DNA from: Arhodomonas aquaeolei DSM 8974 | Lineage (GTDB): Bacteria; Pseudomonadota; Gammaproteobacteria; Nitrococcales; Nitrococcaceae | Direction: 5' to 3' | NCBI RefSeq assembly: GCF_000374645.1 | Contig: NZ_KB894807.1 | Coordinates: 92,061-156,060 of the forward strand | Length of the DNA: 64,000 nt | Shown here: one piece after another, positions 28,392 to 38,729 of the stretch | Layout: every line of letters begins with the position of its first letter | Position numbering within the stretch: position 1 is the stretch's first letter | Translations under genes and position numbers: made by a program | Notes under the pieces: generated by a model | What the model was told of the DNA's origin: nothing | The model's input: only the letters and a program-made list of their open reading frames with translations | Databases searched by the model: none

Positions 28392-28765
28392 CTCGCCTCC
28401 TGGGGTGCCGCCCGCCGATGATTCACCAACGGGCCTGGTCCATACTTCTCGTCGGCGCCGCGTGCCGGCTACGGCGCGGGGACGGGCGCGGACGATGCCT
28501 TAAGGTCGCCCGTATTTTGATACGTATTTGACCTCTGTCAATGAAATTCTTGTATCCTATTAAACCGTTGCTGTATTGTTCGGCGACCTGAACCGGCGCC
28601 CGGAAACCGCCGCAAGGCGCCTCATGGCGGGGATGCCGGCGGGAGCGAGGCACCCCGGAATGGGGCCGCGGGACGCGATACCGAATGCCGGCCGGAACCG
28701 ATCCCGGCCGTGTTCCTCCGACCCGCCACGGCGCCGACAACCCGTTTGCAGGAGGAGGGGCAGAC
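28392..28765. promoter_or_regulatory. Divergent paaN / paaF control region
   Basis: This 374-base gap contains an AT-rich core at 28511-28575 unlike its GC-rich surroundings. For paaN on the minus strand a perfect TTGACA (28536-28541) is followed after 16 bases by CAAAAT (28514-28519). For paaF on the plus strand TTGACC (28528-28533) precedes TATCCT (28553-28558), but the 19-base spacing is long. Inverted half-sites TGATAC (28518-28523) and GTATCC (28552-28557), 28 bases apart, bracket both promoters and resemble the split PaaX operator. No gene was recognised in the remaining 190 bases before paaF. Confidence 0.6.
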
Positions 28766-29545
28766 ATGGCCGACTTCGAGGACATCGTCGTGGAACACGC
28801 GGCGGATCATGTCCTGCAGATCACCCTGAACCGACCCAAGGCGCGCAACGCCCTGCGCACCAACCTTCTCCGTGAGATCGCCGAGACGCTGGACGCCGCC
28901 GCGAGCGACGACGCCCTCCGCGCGGTGGTGCTCACCGGCGGCGAGAAGGTCTTCGCCGCGGGCGCTGACATCGGCGAGCTTGCCGCTCTGGACCTCAAGG
29001 GCGTCGTCGAGGACGCTCGCCCCGGCTACTGGCAGCGCATTGCCGAATTCCCCAAGCCGATCATCGCGGCGGTCAACGGCTACGCGCTGGGTGGCGGCTG
29101 CGAGCTCGCCATGCACGCGGACATCATTATAGCCGCCGACGACGCCCAGTTCGGCCAGCCCGAGATCAACCTCGGCATCCTCCCCGGCGCCGGCGGCACC
29201 CAGCGCCTGATCCGCGCGGTGGGCAAGCCGCTGGCGATGAAGATGGTACTCGCCGGCGAGTGGATCGACGCGCGCACCGCACTGACCAGCGGGCTGGTCG
29301 CCGAGCTCACCCCGCGTGAGGCCACCATCGAGCGCGCCCAGGCACTGGCCGCGACCATTGCCGCCAAACCGCCCATGGCGGTGCGCCAGGCGAAGGACGT
29401 GCTGCTCAAGGCCTTCGACACCGGCCTCGGCGCCGGCCTGCGCCTTGAGCGCCAGGCCTTCACCATCCTCGCCGCCACCGAAGATCGCCAGGAAGGTCTT
29501 AGCGCCTTCATGGAAAAGCGTAAGCCCGAGTTCAAGGGACGGTAG
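28766..29545 (+). CDS. paaF: 2,3-dehydroadipyl-CoA hydratase PaaF
   Basis: A 259-residue crotonase-family hydratase acting on 2,3-dehydroadipyl-CoA in the lower PAA pathway. It matches E. coli PaaF closely in RPKARNALRTNLL, FAAGADIGELA and [18 protein letters not shown], and the C-terminal ILAATEDRQEGLSAF. Both catalytic glutamates are present (CELA and QPEI contexts). The ATG at 28766 is preceded by GGAGGAGG, so upstream in-frame codons are not used. It is the first gene of the tightly packed paaFGHIJK operon, ending 6 bases before paaG. Confidence 0.93.
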   Translation: MADFEDIVVEHAADHVLQITLNRPKARNALRTNLLREIAETLDAAASDDALRAVVLTGGEKVFAAGADIGELAALDLKGVVEDARPGYWQRIAEFPKPIIAAVNGYALGGGCELAMHADIIIAADDAQFGQPEINLGILPGAGGTQRLIRAVGKPLAMKMVLAGEWIDARTALTSGLVAELTPREATIERAQALAATIAAKPPMAVRQAKDVLLKAFDTGLGAGLRLERQAFTILAATEDRQEGLSAFMEKRKPEFKGR

Positions 29546-29551
29546 ACCGCC

Positions 29552-30343
29552 ATGAGCTACGAAACCATTGAGTACGCCGTCGAGGCCGGGGTCGCCACGC
29601 TGACCCTCAACCGGCCCAAGGCGCTGAACAGCTTCAATGCACAGATGCACGAAGAGGTCCGCGCGGCAATCAAGTCCGCCGAGCGTGACGAGAACGTGCG
29701 TTGCCTGCTGATCACCGGCAACGGTCGCGGCTTCTGCGCCGGCCAGGACCTCTCCGACCGCAACGTCGCCCCGCGCGGCGATGCCCCGGACCTCGGCGAG
29801 TCCATCGAGAAGAACTACAACCCGCTGATCCGCAAGCTCCGCGCCCTGGAGATGCCGGTGATCTGCGCGGTCAATGGCGTCGCCGCCGGCGCCGGCGCGA
29901 ACGTCGCGCTCGCCTGCGACATCGTCCTCGCCGCGCGCTCGGCCAGCTTTATCCAGGCGTTCTGCCGGATCGGCCTGCTGCCGGACTCCGGCGGCACCTG
30001 GCACCTGCCCCGGCTGGTGGGCCACGCCCGCGCCATGGGCCTGGCGATGCTGGGCGACAAGCTCTCCGCCGAACAGGCGGAGGCATGGGGCATGATCTGG
30101 CGGGTGGTCGACGACGAGCAGCTCGCCGCGGAGGCGGACGCCCTCGCCCGCCACCTCGCCGGCCAGCCCACCAAGGGCCTGTCGCTGATCAAGCGCGCGA
30201 TCAACGCCTCCTGGCACAACGACCTGGACCAGCAGCTCGACCTCGAGCGCGACCTCCAGCGCGCCGCCGGGCGCACCGACGACTACCGCGAGGGCGTGGC
30301 CGCCTTCATGGACAAGCGCGACCCGCAGTTCCAGGGGAAATGA
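29552..30343 (+). CDS. paaG: Ring 1,2-epoxyphenylacetyl-CoA isomerase PaaG
   Basis: A 263-residue crotonase-family isomerase that converts 1,2-epoxyphenylacetyl-CoA to the seven-membered oxepin-CoA and also shifts double bonds later in the pathway. It matches PaaG in NGRGFCAGQDLSDRN, GVAAGAGANVALACDIVLA and GLLPDSGGTWHLPRL, the last carrying the single catalytic aspartate (D in PDSGG) of this isomerase instead of the second hydratase glutamate. The C-terminal RTDDYREGVAAF is also characteristic. The stop codon overlaps the first candidate start of paaH. Confidence 0.95.
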   Translation: MSYETIEYAVEAGVATLTLNRPKALNSFNAQMHEEVRAAIKSAERDENVRCLLITGNGRGFCAGQDLSDRNVAPRGDAPDLGESIEKNYNPLIRKLRALEMPVICAVNGVAAGAGANVALACDIVLAARSASFIQAFCRIGLLPDSGGTWHLPRLVGHARAMGLAMLGDKLSAEQAEAWGMIWRVVDDEQLAAEADALARHLAGQPTKGLSLIKRAINASWHNDLDQQLDLERDLQRAAGRTDDYREGVAAFMDKRDPQFQGK

Positions 30344-31866
30344 GCATGAGCGCACTGAGTACCGAGACCACCATCGGCATCATCGGCGCCGGCACCATGG
30401 GTGCGGGCATCGCCCAGGTGGCCGCCACCGCCGGCCACCCCGTGCTGCTGTTCGACGCCGTCGAGGGCGCCGCCGCGAAGGGCATCGAGCGCACCCGCTC
30501 GGGCATGCAACGGCTCGTCGAGCGCGGGCGGATGAGCGCCGAGCAGGTGGACACCATCTGCGCGCGGATCACGCCGGTGGATACCACTGCCGGGCTCGCG
30601 CCGGCGGGCCTGGTGATCGAGGCCATCGTCGAGGACATCAACGTCAAGCAGCGGGTGTTCGGCGAGATCGAGGACATCTGCGGCGAGGACGTCATCCTCG
30701 CCACCAACACCTCCTCGATCTCGGTCACCGCCATCGGCGCCGGGCTGACGCGCCCCGAGCGCCTGGTGGGCATGCACTTCTTCAACCCGGCGCCGATCCT
30801 CAAGCTCGTCGAGGTCGTCAGCGGCATCGCCACCGAGCGTGCGGTGGCGGCGACGGTGCACGCCACCGCCGCCGCCTGGGGCAAGCACCCCGTGCACGCG
30901 CGCTCCACCCCCGGGTTCATCGTCAACCGCGTCGCGCGGCCCTTCTACGGCGAGGCGCTGCGGGTGCTCGAGGAAGGCGGCGCGGATGTCGCCACCATCG
31001 ACGCCGCGCTCAAGGGCTCGGGCGGCTTCCGGATGGGGCCGTTCGAGCTCATGGACCTGATCGGACAGGACGTGAACTTCGCGGTCACCAACTCGGTGTT
31101 CAACGGCTACTACCAGGATCCGCGTTTCCTGCCGTCGCTGCTGCAGCGCGAGTACGTCGAGGGCGGGCTGCTCGGGCGCAAGGCCGGGCGCGGCTTCTAC
31201 GACTACCGCGAGGGCGCGGACAACCCGGCCCCGGCCGCCGCGCCGGCCGCCCCGCGCCCGGAGCGCGTGGTCGTCGAGGGCGACCTGGGTGTGGCCGAGC
31301 CGCTGGTCGAGGCGATCGAGGCGGCGGGCATCGCCGTCGAGCGCCGGGACGGCGAGGACGGCTACCTCCACGTCGGCCCCACCGCCCTCGCCCTCACCGA
31401 TGGCCGCCTCGCCACGGAGCGGGCGTTCGAGGAGGACCTCGACGAGCTGGTGGTCTTCGACCTGGCGCTGGACTTCGCCAACGCCGCCCGTGCGGTGATC
31501 GCCGCCGCGGACCAGACCCCGGCCGCCGGTGTCGAACGCGCCGCGGGACTGTTCCAGGCCCTCGATCGGGAGGTCTCGGTGATCGACGACGTGCCGGGGC
31601 TCATCGTGATGCGCACCGTGTGCATGCTCGCCAACGAGGGCGCGGACGCGGTGAACCAGGGCGTGTGCGACGCCGCGGGCTGCGACACTGCCATGCAGGG
31701 GGGCGTGAACTACCCGCGCGGGCCGCTGGCCTGGGCACAGGCCATCGGTCTGCCCGAGGTCTGCCAGGTACTGGACAGCCTCGCGGTAGTCTACGGCCTG
31801 GATCGCTACCGTGTCTCGCCGCTGCTGTGGCGAAAGGTCTATGCAGGAGCCGGATTCCATGAGTGA
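30340..31866 (+). CDS. paaH: 3-hydroxyadipyl-CoA dehydrogenase PaaH
   Basis: A 508-residue NAD-dependent 3-hydroxyacyl-CoA dehydrogenase producing 3-oxoadipyl-CoA. The N-terminal Rossmann fold has GAGTMGAG; NTSSISVT and GMHFFNPAPILKLVEVV carry catalytic residues including the histidine. It ends in two C-terminal 3HCDH domains (about 195-290 and 400-500), the second of which is typical of the long PaaH/PaaC form. Two starts fit: ATG at 30340, overlapping the paaG stop as ATGA, and ATG at 30346. The first is chosen for the overlap. Codons overlap paaI by 8 bases. Confidence 0.93.
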   Translation: MSMSALSTETTIGIIGAGTMGAGIAQVAATAGHPVLLFDAVEGAAAKGIERTRSGMQRLVERGRMSAEQVDTICARITPVDTTAGLAPAGLVIEAIVEDINVKQRVFGEIEDICGEDVILATNTSSISVTAIGAGLTRPERLVGMHFFNPAPILKLVEVVSGIATERAVAATVHATAAAWGKHPVHARSTPGFIVNRVARPFYGEALRVLEEGGADVATIDAALKGSGGFRMGPFELMDLIGQDVNFAVTNSVFNGYYQDPRFLPSLLQREYVEGGLLGRKAGRGFYDYREGADNPAPAAAPAAPRPERVVVEGDLGVAEPLVEAIEAAGIAVERRDGEDGYLHVGPTALALTDGRLATERAFEEDLDELVVFDLALDFANAARAVIAAADQTPAAGVERAAGLFQALDREVSVIDDVPGLIVMRTVCMLANEGADAVNQGVCDAAGCDTAMQGGVNYPRGPLAWAQAIGLPEVCQVLDSLAVVYGLDRYRVSPLLWRKVYAGAGFHE

Positions 31867-32322
31867 TGAAGCGACCATCGAGACCGTCTCGGCGCAGGAG
31901 ATGGCCGAACGCTGCGCCCGGGCGATGTGGGACGACGACACCGCCTCGCGCGGCCTGGGGATGACGCTGGAGGCCGTTGCCCCCGGCTACTCCCGCCTGT
32001 CCATGACCGTGCGCGACGACATGGCCAACGGCCACGACAACTGCCATGGCGGGTTCATCTTCACGCTGGCGGACTCGGCGTTCGCCTTCGCGTGCAATTA
32101 CAACAACCTCGTCACCGTAGCCCAGGGCGCGTCCATCGACTACCTGGCGCCGGCAACGCGCGGCGACCGGCTCACCGCCATCGGCGAGGAGCGCAGCCGG
32201 GGCGGGCGCACGGGTGTCTATGACGTACGGGTGGAGAACCAGGACGGCCGCGTAGTCGCGCTGTTCCGCGGCAAGTCGTATCAGACGAGGGGCCGGATCG
32301 TGCCCGGGTTGGAGGTGAAGGA

Positions 32323-32326
<4 letters not shown>
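31859..32326 (+). CDS. paaI: PaaI hotdog-fold phenylacetyl-CoA thioesterase
   Basis: A 155-residue acyl-CoA thioesterase with a hotdog fold. The PaaI active-site pattern GHDNCHGGFIFTLADSAFA near residues 55-75 contains the asparagine and catalytic aspartate. PaaI hydrolyses ring-hydroxylated phenylacetyl-CoA and related dead-end thioesters, protecting the CoA pool. The ATG at 31859 is preceded by AGGAGC, overlaps the paaH end by 8 bases and gives the family length; an upstream in-frame ATG at 31841 is less likely. The stop overlaps the paaJ start as ATGA. Confidence 0.92.
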
Positions 32327-33531
<1,205 letters not shown>

Positions 33532-33620
33532 GGCCCGCACCGGCCGCCGGGGAACGGCGGCCGGGCAACGCGACCAAGAATACCGGCAAGCATCCCTACC
33601 CCGGGGAAGGAGAGTCCCAG

Positions 33621-34937
33621 ATGAAGAGCCCCAACGTCCCGCTGCGAACGCTGCTCGAGCCCGTCGAGACCTGCACCCTCGACGAGCTGCGCCACGTCCA
33701 GCTCGAGCGCCTGCGCTGGTCGCTCAACCACGCCTACAAGAACGTCCCGTTCTACCGCGAGAGCTTCGACCGGGCCGGGGTGCATCCCAATGAGCTCAAC
33801 AGCCTCGCCGACCTCGCGAAATTCCCCTTCACCTACAAGAACGACCTGCGGGACAACTACCCCTACGGCATGTTCGCCGTGCCCATGAGCGACGTGGTCC
33901 GCATCCACGCCTCCAGCGGCACGACCGGCCGTCCCACCGTGGTGGGCTACACCAAGAACGACATCGACACCTGGGCGGACGCCGTGGCCCGCTCCATCCG
34001 CGCCGCAGGCGGGAGTGCCAACGACATCGTCCACGTGGCCTACGGCTACGGCCTTTTCACCGGCGGGCTGGGCGCGCACTACGGTGCCGAGCGCCTCGGT
34101 GCGACGGTGATCCCGATGTCCGGCGGGCAGACCGAGAAGCAGGTGCAGCTGATCACCGACTTCAAGCCGTCGATCATCATGGTCACGCCCTCCTACATGC
34201 TCAACATCGCCGACGAGTTCGAGCGCCAGGGCATGGACCCGCGCCAGACCTCGCTGCGTGTCGGCATCTTCGGCGCCGAGCCCTGGACCGACGCCATGCG
34301 CCAAGAGATCGAGGAGCGTTTCGACATCGACGCGGTGGATATCTACGGCCTCTCCGAGGTCATGGGTCCGGGTGTGGCCCAGGAGTGCGTGGACACCAAG
34401 GACGGCCCCACCATCTGGGAGGACCTCTTCTACCCGGAGATCATCGATCCGGAGACCGGCGAGGTGCTGCCCGACGGCGAGGAAGGCGAGCTGGTGTTCA
34501 CCAGCCTCACCAAGGAGGCGCTGCCGATCATCCGCTACCGCACCCGCGACCTCACCCGCCTGCTGCCGGGCACCGCCCGCACCATGCGGCGGATGGGCCG
34601 CATCACGGGGCGCTCGGATGATATGCTAATCATTCGCGGTGTTAATGTTTTCCCCAGCCAGATCGAGGAGCGGATCTGCAACCAGGGGCAGCTGGCGCCG
34701 CACTACCAGATCGAGGTCTGGCGCGACGGGCACCTGGACAAGATGGCTGTCTACGTCGAGCCCCGGCAGGATCTCGGCGAGGTCGGCGACGAGGAGAAGG
34801 TCGCGCTGGCCAAGGACCTGCAGCATCACATCAAGTCCTACATCGGCATCAGCACCGAGGTCCGCGTGCTGAACGCCGGCGAGGTGGAGCGCTCCCAGGG
34901 CAAGGCCAAGCGGGTCATCGACAAGCGGCCCAAGTAG
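33621..34937 (+). CDS. paaK: Phenylacetate-CoA ligase
   Basis: A 438-residue adenylate-forming enzyme that activates phenylacetate with ATP and CoA, the entry reaction of the pathway. The nucleotide-binding loop SSGTTGRPTVVGYT is at about residues 97-110, and VDIYGLSEVMGPGVAQEC lies near 240-257. The C-terminal swivel domain contains RSDDMLIIRGVNVFPSQIE, and the lysine-rich KAKRVIDKRPK tail is typical of PaaK. The ATG at 33621 follows GAAGGAGA. A strong terminator lies 24 bases after the stop, closing the paaFGHIJK operon. Confidence 0.96.
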   Translation: MKSPNVPLRTLLEPVETCTLDELRHVQLERLRWSLNHAYKNVPFYRESFDRAGVHPNELNSLADLAKFPFTYKNDLRDNYPYGMFAVPMSDVVRIHASSGTTGRPTVVGYTKNDIDTWADAVARSIRAAGGSANDIVHVAYGYGLFTGGLGAHYGAERLGATVIPMSGGQTEKQVQLITDFKPSIIMVTPSYMLNIADEFERQGMDPRQTSLRVGIFGAEPWTDAMRQEIEERFDIDAVDIYGLSEVMGPGVAQECVDTKDGPTIWEDLFYPEIIDPETGEVLPDGEEGELVFTSLTKEALPIIRYRTRDLTRLLPGTARTMRRMGRITGRSDDMLIIRGVNVFPSQIEERICNQGQLAPHYQIEVWRDGHLDKMAVYVEPRQDLGEVGDEEKVALAKDLQHHIKSYIGISTEVRVLNAGEVERSQGKAKRVIDKRPK

Positions 34938-34961
34938 CGCCGCCCCCGCTCGCCACCCGCC

Positions 34962-34988
34962 AACGGCCCGACGCAGTCGGGCCGTTTT
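34962..34988 (+). terminator. Intrinsic terminator after paaK
   Basis: Perfect 11-base arms (34962-34972 and 34976-34986) enclose a 3-base loop and are followed by a short T-run (four T's at 34985-34988). It lies 24 bases past the paaK stop codon and upstream of the separately started MFS gene. Confidence 0.85.
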
Positions 34989-35066
34989 GTGTGCAGCGAT
35001 ACTACCCTTCCAGGGCGTATACGTCCTGAAAGGTTAGTCACAACGACGGGCCGGAGGAGGAACGCA

Positions 35067-36284
35067 TTGCTGGAACCCAAGTCCAGGACGACCACCCTGC
35101 TGCTCGCGGCGCTGGTCGCCATCGGCCCGCTCGCCACGGATCTCTACCTCCCCGCCCTGCCGGCCATCAGCCGGGCGCTCGAGGCGAGCAGCGACGAGGT
35201 CCAGCTCACGCTGAGCGTGTACATGCTCGGCTTCGCCCTGTCCCAGCTCATCTACGGCCCGCTCGCTGACCGTTTCGGCCGCAAACCGGTGATCGTCGGG
35301 GGGCTGGCGCTGTTCGTGCTGGCCACCATCGGCTGCGCGCTGGCCCCGACCATCGAGACGATGATCGCCCTGCGCTTCCTCCAGGCCCTCGGCGGGTGCG
35401 TCGGCCCGGTGCTCGGGCGCGCGGCGGTTCGCGACATCCACGGTCACCGCGAGGCGGCCCGGGTGCTCTCGCACCTGGCGACGGCGATGGCCCTGGCACC
35501 CGCCGCCGCCCCCGTGCTCGGCGGCTACCTGCTCGTGGCGGCCGGCTGGCCCTCGCTGTTCGTGGTACTCGCGGTCTACGCCGCCGTCGTGACCGCGACC
35601 GTGGCCCTGGCGCTGCCGGAGCCCCTGCCCGCCGCCTACCGCCAGCCCATCCGTCCCGGGGTCATCGCCGCCAACTACCGCACCCTCGTCCGCTCGCGGG
35701 TGTTCGTGGGCTATTCCCTGGCGGTGGGCTTCGTCTTCGGGGGTCTGTTCGCCTTCCTCTCCGGCTCGTCGTTCGTGCTGATCGAGTTCCTCGGCGTGGC
35801 GGAGGAGCACTACGGGCTGTATTTCACCCTGGTGGTACTCGGCTACATGGGCGGCAGCATCATCGGCGGGCGGCTGAGCCGGCGCTGGGGGATCGAGCGA
35901 CTGATGCTCGCCGGCAGCCTGCTCTCCGCCGCCGCGGGCTCGGCCATGGCGGGCCTGTCGGCGGCCAGCGTCTATACGGTGGCGGCCGTGATCGTGCCGC
36001 ACATGCTGTTCATGACCGGCGTGGGCATCGTCATGCCCCAGGCCATGGCCGGCGCCATCGGCCCGTTCCCGCAGATGGCCGGCTCCGCCTCCGCGCTGCT
36101 CGGGTTCATACAGATGGCCATCGCCGCCGGCGCCGGTGCGCTCGTGGGCCAGTTCCACGACGGCACCTCCCACTCCATGGCCTTCATCATCGCCGCCATG
36201 GGGCTGGCGACGCTGGCAAGCTTCCTGCTCATCGCCCGCCCGGCGGAACGCGCCCCGGCGCGGGAGACGGCAACGCCATCATAG
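35067..36284 (+). CDS. Bcr/CflA-type MFS drug exporter
   Basis: A 405-residue twelve-span MFS protein of the Bcr/CflA family. Landmarks are GPLATDLYLPALPAI in span 1, QLIYGPLADRFGRKPVI at the span 2-3 loop and RFLQALGGCVGPVLGRA in span 4. Family members export bicyclomycin, chloramphenicol or other small molecules. The start is TTG at 35067, 7 bases after GGAGGAGG; no ATG fits the family N-terminus. It lies beyond the paaK terminator and converges on the livF gene. A role in exporting toxic aromatic intermediates is possible but only suggested by location. Confidence 0.85.
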   Translation: MLEPKSRTTTLLLAALVAIGPLATDLYLPALPAISRALEASSDEVQLTLSVYMLGFALSQLIYGPLADRFGRKPVIVGGLALFVLATIGCALAPTIETMIALRFLQALGGCVGPVLGRAAVRDIHGHREAARVLSHLATAMALAPAAAPVLGGYLLVAAGWPSLFVVLAVYAAVVTATVALALPEPLPAAYRQPIRPGVIAANYRTLVRSRVFVGYSLAVGFVFGGLFAFLSGSSFVLIEFLGVAEEHYGLYFTLVVLGYMGGSIIGGRLSRRWGIERLMLAGSLLSAAAGSAMAGLSAASVYTVAAVIVPHMLFMTGVGIVMPQAMAGAIGPFPQMAGSASALLGFIQMAIAAGAGALVGQFHDGTSHSMAFIIAAMGLATLASFLLIARPAERAPARETATPS

Positions 36285-36300
36285 GGGCGGTCCCGGGCGT

Positions 36301-37014
36301 TCAGCCGCCCATGTACAGGCTCATGAGCTGGGCGTCGTCGCGGATCTGCTCCGGCGAGCCGCCGAACTGGCGGCGGCCGCCGGCGAGGACATAGATATGG
36401 TCCGCCACGGGAAGCGCCTCGCGGATGTTCTGCTCGACCATGAGCACGCCGACACCGCGGTCGCGCAGGGTGCGCACCCGCTCGATGGTGTCGTGGACCA
36501 TCGCCGGCGACAGCCCCGCCGAGGGCTCGTCGAGGAGCACGAAGCGGGGCTCGGGCACCAGCGCCCGGGCGATGGCCACCATCATCTGCTCGCCGCCGGA
36601 CAGCGAGCCGGCGGCGACATGGCGGCGCCGGCCGAGGTTCTCGAACTCACCGATCAGGGCCTCGACACGCGAGTCGACCCAGTGACGGTCGGCGATGGAG
36701 TAGCCGCCCATGCGCAGGTTCTCCTCCACGCTCAGACGCGGAAAGACGCCGCCGCCCTGGGGCATGAGCACGACGCCCTCGCGCACGATCTCGTGCACGC
36801 GCCGCCCGCTCAGGGTGCGATCGGCGAGGCGGATCTCGCCGGACCATACCGGCAGCGCGCCGGCGATGGCCTTGATCACGGTGGACTTGCCGCTGCCGTT
36901 GGGCCCGAAGATGCAGGTGATCCGGCCCGGGCGTGCGGCCAGGGAGACGCCGTGGACGATTTCCTGCTTGCCGTAGCCGGTGACCAGATCCTCGACTTCC
37001 AGCGATTCGCTCAT
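36301..37014 (-). CDS. livF: Liv-type ABC transporter ATPase LivF (transporter 1)
   Basis: A 237-residue ABC ATPase of the branched-chain amino acid (HAAT) family. Walker A GPNGSGKS is near residue 37-44, the signature is LSGGEQ, and Walker B is FVLLDEPSAGLSP, followed by LMVEQN in place of a switch histidine as in other LivF proteins. It couples ATP hydrolysis to import with LivG and the LivH/LivM permease. The ATG at 37014 overlaps the livG stop as ATGA. It is last in the minus-strand livK-H-M-G-F order. It lies beside PAA genes, and aromatic-acid uptake is a reasonable guess. Confidence 0.92.
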   Translation of the reverse strand: MSESLEVEDLVTGYGKQEIVHGVSLAARPGRITCIFGPNGSGKSTVIKAIAGALPVWSGEIRLADRTLSGRRVHEIVREGVVLMPQGGGVFPRLSVEENLRMGGYSIADRHWVDSRVEALIGEFENLGRRRHVAAGSLSGGEQMMVAIARALVPEPRFVLLDEPSAGLSPAMVHDTIERVRTLRDRGVGVLMVEQNIREALPVADHIYVLAGGRRQFGGSPEQIRDDAQLMSLYMGG

Positions 37015-37760
37015 TCGCTCCGTCCCAGGTACGCGCGCCGGACCTCGGCGTTGCCGGCGATCTCCTCGAAGCTGCCCTCCGCGACGACCTGGCCGAAGTC
37101 CATGACGATGATACGGTCGCAGACCTCGCGGACAAGCTCCATGTCGTGCTCGATGAGCAGGAAGGTGGCGCCATCCAACTGCATGGCGCGCACCGCGTTG
37201 AGGATGATGGCGCGGATGTTCGGGTGCACCCCGGCGGTGACCTCGTCGAGGAGCACCACCCGCGGCGAGCGCATGTACACGCGGGCGAACTCCACCAGCT
37301 TCTGCTGCCCGCCGGAGAGCTCGGAGGCGAGGTTCCCCGCCACGTGGTCGATCTCCAGAAGCGCGAGCGCCTGCCGCGCGCGTTCCGGGGCGCCCCGCCA
37401 GTCCCCCTCGCAGCTCGCCGCCAGGAGGTTGTCGTGGACACTCATGTTGCCGAACAGCGAGGGGATCTGGAACGTCCGCCCGAGCCCGGCGCGGGCCACC
37501 CGCCACGCCGGCCAGCCGGTGACGGCCTGCCCGCCGAGCCGCACCGTTCCGCCGTCCGGCGTCAGCGCGCCGGCGATGAGGTTGAACAGCGTGGACTTGC
37601 CGCTGCCGTTGGGCCCGATCAGGCCGAGCACCTCGGCGCGGTCGACGTCGAAGGTCACGCCGTCGACCGCGACGATGCCGGCGAAACGGCGCCTCAGCCC
37701 CGCGACCGCCAGCGCCGGGGGCTCGTCCGTGTGCGTACGTGTATCCGTCACCGTGCTCAT
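37011..37760 (-). CDS. livG: Liv-type ABC transporter ATPase LivG (transporter 1)
   Basis: A 249-residue ABC ATPase. It has Walker A GPNGSGKST, a LARVARAGLGRTFQIPSLF-like Q-loop region, signature LSGGQQ and Walker B VVLLDEV, ending with LLIEHDMELV carrying the switch histidine, as in LivG. An N-terminal extension of about 15 polar residues precedes the fold. It overlaps livM and livF by ATGA-type junctions, so the three genes are translationally coupled. One oddity is DEVTAGVHP where most relatives have DEPxAGL. Confidence 0.92.
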   Translation of the reverse strand: MSTVTDTRTHTDEPPALAVAGLRRRFAGIVAVDGVTFDVDRAEVLGLIGPNGSGKSTLFNLIAGALTPDGGTVRLGGQAVTGWPAWRVARAGLGRTFQIPSLFGNMSVHDNLLAASCEGDWRGAPERARQALALLEIDHVAGNLASELSGGQQKLVEFARVYMRSPRVVLLDEVTAGVHPNIRAIILNAVRAMQLDGATFLLIEHDMELVREVCDRIIVMDFGQVVAEGSFEEIAGNAEVRRAYLGRSE

Positions 37761-38719
37761 AGCTTGCGCACCATGCCCGTGAGCAGGCGGTGACCGCGCC
37801 GGCGCAGCTGTCCGAGCCCCGGCAGCAGACTCACCAGCCCGTTGGGGAGGAAAAGCACCACCGCGACGATGATCACGCCGAGGATGGGCAGGTAGATCGC
37901 CGTGTCACCCAGCGCGGACCAGACCATGCGGTTGGTGAGCCACAGCAGGCTTGCCCCGAGCGCGGGGCCCCAGACGGTACCGAGCCCCCCGAGCAGCACC
38001 ATCACCACCATCTGGTCGGTGATCTCGCCGCCCATCACCGACATCGGGTCGATGAAGGTCACCCAGTAGGCGTAGATCCCGCCGAACACCGCGGCGATAC
38101 CTGCCGACAGCGCGAAGGCCTGAACCTTCACCAGGGTGGTGCGGATACCCAGCGCCTCCGCCGCCGGCTCGTGATCGCGCAGCGCCCGCAACCGGAAGCC
38201 GAAACGCGAGCGCTCCACCAGCACCCAGACCGCCAGGTAGGCGATCACCGCTGCGGCGAGCATGAGGTAGTAGAAGAAGTGCTCGTTGAGATACGGCGGC
38301 ACCGACAGCCCCCCCGGCCCGCCGGTGACATCGAGGACGTTGACGAGCTGGAGCAGCATCTCCGCGAACGCCCAGGTCGCAATGGCGAAGTAGGAGCCGC
38401 GCAGGCGCATGGTCGGCGCGCCGATCACCGCCGCAACGCCGGCGGCCACCACCAGCCCCACCGGTAGCGTCGCGAAGAACGGCCAGTCCATCCCCCGCTG
38501 CATGAGCAGTGCCGTGGCATAGGCGCCGATACCGAAGAACGCGGAGTGGCCGAAGCTGATGTAGCCGGCGTAGCCGCCGACGATATTCCAGGCGCAGGCG
38601 AGCCCGGCCCACATGCACACCCCGGTGGCGATCCGCAGCGAGTAGGCGTCCAGTCCCAGCGGCAGGGCAGCGAGCACCGCGACGACGATCACCCCGGCCA
38701 GCCATCGTGTCAGCCCCAT
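37757..38719 (-). CDS. livM: Liv-type ABC transporter permease LivM (transporter 1)
   Basis: A 320-residue inner-membrane permease with about nine hydrophobic spans. The HAAT signature GYAGYISFGHSAFFGIGAYA is near residue 49, and EALGIRTTLVKVQAFALSAG near 195 is the LivM cytoplasmic coupling region contacting the ATPases. LivM pairs with LivH to form the membrane channel. It is 11 bases downstream of livH and overlaps livG by four bases. Confidence 0.92.
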   Translation of the reverse strand: MGLTRWLAGVIVVAVLAALPLGLDAYSLRIATGVCMWAGLACAWNIVGGYAGYISFGHSAFFGIGAYATALLMQRGMDWPFFATLPVGLVVAAGVAAVIGAPTMRLRGSYFAIATWAFAEMLLQLVNVLDVTGGPGGLSVPPYLNEHFFYYLMLAAAVIAYLAVWVLVERSRFGFRLRALRDHEPAAEALGIRTTLVKVQAFALSAGIAAVFGGIYAYWVTFIDPMSVMGGEITDQMVVMVLLGGLGTVWGPALGASLLWLTNRMVWSALGDTAIYLPILGVIIVAVVLFLPNGLVSLLPGLGQLRRRGHRLLTGMVRKL

Positions 38720-38729
38720 TCGCCCCCCT

